From: Nocardioidaceae bacterium
Lineage (GTDB): Bacteria > Actinomycetota > Actinomycetes > Propionibacteriales > Nocardioidaceae
Reading direction: 5' to 3'
NCBI GenBank assembly: GCA_013698435.1
Contig: JACCVA010000343.1
Location: 1-7,741 of the forward strand
DNA length: 7,741 bases
A program made the translations under genes and the position numbers. The notes below the pieces were generated by a model. The model was given only the letters and a program-made list of their open reading frames with translations, made no database searches and was not told the origin of the DNA. Below are positions 6,015 to 7,741 of the stretch, in pieces. Every line of letters begins with the position of its first letter. Within the stretch, counting starts at the first letter, position 1.

Positions 6015-6039
6015 GAGAGAGGAGGCTCCTCGTCGGGAG

Positions 6040-6068
6040 TGATTCGTCACCGACGCGGCGTCGGTTTG
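6040..6068 (-). promoter_or_regulatory. Candidate ECF-sigma promoter of methyltransferase-lipB
   Basis: On the minus strand: CAAACC (6068-6063), a 15-base spacer (6062-6048) and ACGAATCA (6047-6040). Spacing and the last 13 bases equal those before the oxidoreductase at 113-141. The predicted start near 6035 would give a leader of about 90 bases. The spacer and the end of the -35 contain a perfect inverted repeat (ACCGACGC, G, GCGTCGGT at 6049-6065), which might bind a regulator. Prediction only. Confidence 0.55.
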
Positions 6069-6138
6069 GTCAGGCGGCCGCACCGGGCCCTGTGGACAAC
6101 GGCAACCGGCCACACCTCAGGTGCGGCAGGCTGTCGAG

Positions 6139-6762
6139 ATGGACCAGCCGCGGCATCGCACGTCGTTCGTCTTCGCGACCCGACGGTCGTGGGCTCCCGG
6201 CCGGCGCGGGCGGTGGGCGGCGGTGGCGCTCGTGGTCACGCTGGCGGTCGCGACGGTGGTAGCTGTCGGCGCTGGCCGCCCACGCGACACGGTGCTGGGC
6301 GGGGGTGCGACGACGTCGCTGTGGCAGGCGTCGGAGCGCCCCGCACCCTCGGCGTATCCGAAGCAGTCGGTGCCGATGCGACGGGAGGCGCGCTGGGTGA
6401 GCGTCGTGAGCGGCCTCGACTCCGTCCGGGAACGGGCGTGGCGGACTGGGCGACCGGCGCTGTTGCGGACGGTCTACGTCGAGGGGTCGGCGCCGCTCGA
6501 GCGTGACCAGCACATGCTGCGCGCGTACGCCGAACGTGGGCTGCGAGTGTCGGGTGCGTCGCTGGAGCTTGAGCGCATCCGGGTAGTGGCACGTCAGCCG
6601 GGCGTCGTGCGACTCGTGCTGGTCGACGAGCTCGACCGGCTCGTCGCCCGGACTCGCAGTGGTGCCACCCGACAGCTGCCCGACGACCAGCCCAGCCGGC
6701 ACCTGCTCGAGCTTCGGCGGGAGGCAGGCGGCTGGCAGATTGCGGCCGTCTGGGCGCAGTGA
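6139..6762 (+). CDS. Membrane-anchored protein of unknown function
   Basis: I do not recognise this 207-residue protein. A short basic N-terminus is followed by one hydrophobic segment (about 27-45, AAVALVVTLAVATVVAV), then a Gly/Pro/Ser linker and a domain (about 85-207) that should face the outside. The domain ends in HLLELRREAGGWQIAAVW, an alternating strand pattern common at the end of NTF2-like and ARC6/IMS-like folds; LLRTVYVEGSAPLERDQHML (108-127) looks like a conserved helix. These fold ideas are guesses. ATG at 6139 is preferred because GGCAGG lies 8 bases upstream; a GTG at 6121 would add six residues. It is the only complete plus-strand gene here, lies divergent to the methyltransferase and converges on the TIGR01777 gene with 9 bp between stops. 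No firm promoter was found. Confidence 0.75.
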   Translation: MDQPRHRTSFVFATRRSWAPGRRGRWAAVALVVTLAVATVVAVGAGRPRDTVLGGGATTSLWQASERPAPSAYPKQSVPMRREARWVSVVSGLDSVRERAWRTGRPALLRTVYVEGSAPLERDQHMLRAYAERGLRVSGASLELERIRVVARQPGVVRLVLVDELDRLVARTRSGATRQLPDDQPSRHLLELRREAGGWQIAAVWAQ

Positions 6763-6782
6763 ACCGCAGGCTCAGCTGCGGT
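6763..6782. terminator. Hairpin at the convergent gene ends
   Basis: ACCGCAG (6763-6769) and CTGCGGT (6776-6782) are perfect complements with a 6-base loop. The hairpin fills the 9-bp gap between the plus-strand gene and the TIGR01777 gene, and the TGA of the latter lies in the loop. It could end transcripts from both sides. There is no T-tract, which is common for actinobacterial terminators. Confidence 0.4.
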
Positions 6783-7662
6783 AGGCGGCGGTGACCTGGT
6801 CGACGATCGTCGGCTGCTGGAACTCATACCCTGCCTCGATCAGCCGGGTGGGAGCGGCGTTGATGCTCCCGAGGACCTCACCGCTCAGCTCGCCCGCAAC
6901 GGTCCGCAGGGCCGATCTGGGCACCCTCACGAGGGTGGGGCGACCCAGCACGTGCCCCATCGCGTCGGTGAACTCCGCGTTGGTGGCAGCGACCGGGGCG
7001 ACCAGGTTGAACGGGCCGTCGAGGCTGCCGTCGGTGGCCAGCCGGGCGACGGCGCCGCAGTAGTCATCGAGGGAGATCGTCGGGAAGAACTGGCGACCGT
7101 CGCCGATCTTGCCGCCCACGCCGAGGCGGAAGGGGATCTGGATTTTCTGGAGCGCACCGCCTGCCCTGTGGAGGACGACACCCGTGCGCAGACGAACGAC
7201 GCGGGCGCCGGCATCCGCCGCCGGCTGGGTCGCGGCCTCCCACTGCTTGACGACGTCCGCCAGGAATCCGGTCCCCGCCGCCGAGGACTCGTCGACGCGT
7301 TCGTCGCCGCGGTCACCGTAGTAGTTGATACCGCTGGCGTTGACGAGCGCGGGCTTGCCGGCGCTGGCGGCGATCGCCGCCGCGATGGTGCCGGTGGTCT
7401 CGAGCCGGCTCTGGAGAATTGTCTTCTTGTACGCGGTGGTCCACGGCCACCGAGCGATCGGCGCACCGCCGAGGTTGATAACGGTGTCCGCGCCCTCAAG
7501 GGAGGCGGCGTCGAGGTCGCCGGCGGCAGGGTCCCATTGGATCTGGTCTGCCGCCTGCGGTGATGAACGAACAAGCTGTTTGAGGTCGTGGCCGTCGGCC
7601 GTCAGCCGCCGGCGCAACGCAGTACCAAGAAATCCTGAGGCCCCCGCGACAATGATCTTCAC
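6772..7662 (-). CDS. TIGR01777 family SDR-like protein (Rv2216-like)
   Basis: A 296-residue member of the extended short-chain dehydrogenase/epimerase family TIGR01777 (COG1090, E. coli YfcH, M. tuberculosis Rv2216). The N-terminal Rossmann motif is GASGFLG (7-13), followed by WDPAAGDLD (43-51) and NLGGAPIARW (63-72). SGINYYGDRGDE (110-121) carries the tyrosine pair at the usual catalytic position; FFPTISLDDYCGAV (192-205) is another family motif. The last 50 residues match the DUF1731 C-terminal region (PTLVRVPRSALR). The substrate of the family is not known; it probably binds NAD(P) in the cytoplasm. I chose GTG at 7662, which has AGGA 7 bases upstream and places the Rossmann strand at once; a longer ATG form from 7695 has no support. 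In M. tuberculosis this gene directly precedes lipB, but here 2 kb with two other genes intervene. Confidence 0.93.
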   Translation of the reverse strand: MKIIVAGASGFLGTALRRRLTADGHDLKQLVRSSPQAADQIQWDPAAGDLDAASLEGADTVINLGGAPIARWPWTTAYKKTILQSRLETTGTIAAAIAASAGKPALVNASGINYYGDRGDERVDESSAAGTGFLADVVKQWEAATQPAADAGARVVRLRTGVVLHRAGGALQKIQIPFRLGVGGKIGDGRQFFPTISLDDYCGAVARLATDGSLDGPFNLVAPVAATNAEFTDAMGHVLGRPTLVRVPRSALRTVAGELSGEVLGSINAAPTRLIEAGYEFQQPTIVDQVTAAYRS

Positions 7663-7712
7663 GACCCCATCCTGCCTGAACCGTGTCGGCGGCATCGGGG
7701 GGCGCCCGTCAC

Positions 7713-7718
7713 TACGAT
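7713..7718 (+). promoter_or_regulatory. Leaderless-type -10 element
   Basis: TACGAT matches TANNNT and ends 6 bases before the ATG at 7725, the same spacing as at lipA. It suggests a leaderless transcript for the gene leaving the window. GGGG just before the ATG is too close to serve well as a ribosome binding site. No clear -35 was seen. Confidence 0.5.
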
Positions 7719-7724
7719 CGGGGC

Positions 7725-7741
7725 ATGTCGATCTATGGCGT
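7725..7741 (+). CDS. Start of an unidentified plus-strand gene
   Basis: Only five full codons are visible (MSIYG) before the right edge. Support comes from the ATG placed 6 bases behind a TANNNT element and from its divergent position, 62 bp from the GTG of the TIGR01777 gene. The product cannot be named. Confidence 0.4.

Noticed and set aside
4524..6506. A 660-codon open frame on the plus strand opposite lipB and the methyltransferase
   Set aside because: It lies antisense to two clearly identified genes, is low-complexity and rich in Arg, Val, Gly and Asp as expected of a shadow frame in high-GC DNA, and shows no recognisable domain.
6070..6702. A 210-codon minus-strand frame opposite the plus-strand orphan gene
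   Set aside because: No membrane segment, motif or ribosome binding site. The plus-strand frame has a coherent transmembrane segment, a domain-like end and a spaced GGCAGG, so it is the better gene.
1..7741. Search by eye for tRNA or rRNA genes, CRISPR arrays, transposases and att-like direct repeats
   Set aside because: None seen. Every stretch longer than 200 bases is covered by a gene, and the short spacers hold only the regulatory signals listed.

Overview
The window is high-GC DNA with dense, mostly minus-strand genes, many GTG/TTG starts, overlapping stop/start junctions and likely leaderless genes. The best-conserved proteins (LipA, LipB, DUF4191) resemble actinobacterial ones most closely. 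This points to a chromosomal segment of an actinomycete, perhaps from the Micrococcales; the genus cannot be fixed from sequence alone.

Layout from left to right. A minus-strand NAD(P)/FAD-dependent oxidoreductase is cut by the left edge (1-106). Then come, all on the minus strand, a DUF4191 membrane protein (146-862), lipoyl synthase LipA (908-1867), an ABC-2 permease (1977-2945) overlapping its ATPase (2942-3868), octanoyltransferase LipB (4024-4722) and a cyclopropane-fatty-acid-synthase-family methyltransferase (4719-5945), whose stop overlaps the lipB TTG start. A single plus-strand gene (6139-6762) encodes a membrane-anchored protein of unknown function. It converges on a TIGR01777-family SDR-like protein (6772-7662, minus). 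A further plus-strand gene starts at 7725 behind a leaderless-type promoter and runs off the right edge.

The backbone is the lipoate locus known from Mycobacterium tuberculosis (Rv2216 TIGR01777 - lipB - lipA - Rv2219 DUF4191). Here it is opened in two places: a lipid methyltransferase and an orphan gene lie between the TIGR01777 gene and lipB, and an ABC exporter operon lies between lipB and lipA. LipB attaches octanoate to lipoyl domains and LipA inserts the two sulfurs. The methyltransferase modifies unsaturated acyl chains of membrane phospholipids, and oxidoreductases like the one at the left edge are often encoded beside such enzymes.

The most interesting signal is regulatory. The oxidoreductase and the methyltransferase lie about 5.8 kb apart, yet each is preceded by the same two-block motif with identical spacing: CAAWCC, 15 bases, then ACGAATCA. 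It resembles an ECF sigma-factor promoter. In M. tuberculosis the related cluster Rv0446c-Rv0449c is under the ECF factor SigK, so a SigK-like membrane-lipid regulon that also captures lipB by translational coupling is a reasonable hypothesis. Other notable structures are a 49-bp nested dyad at the promoter of the ABC operon, a pair of near-identical palindromes upstream of lipA, and a hairpin that could mask the ribosome binding site of the methyltransferase.
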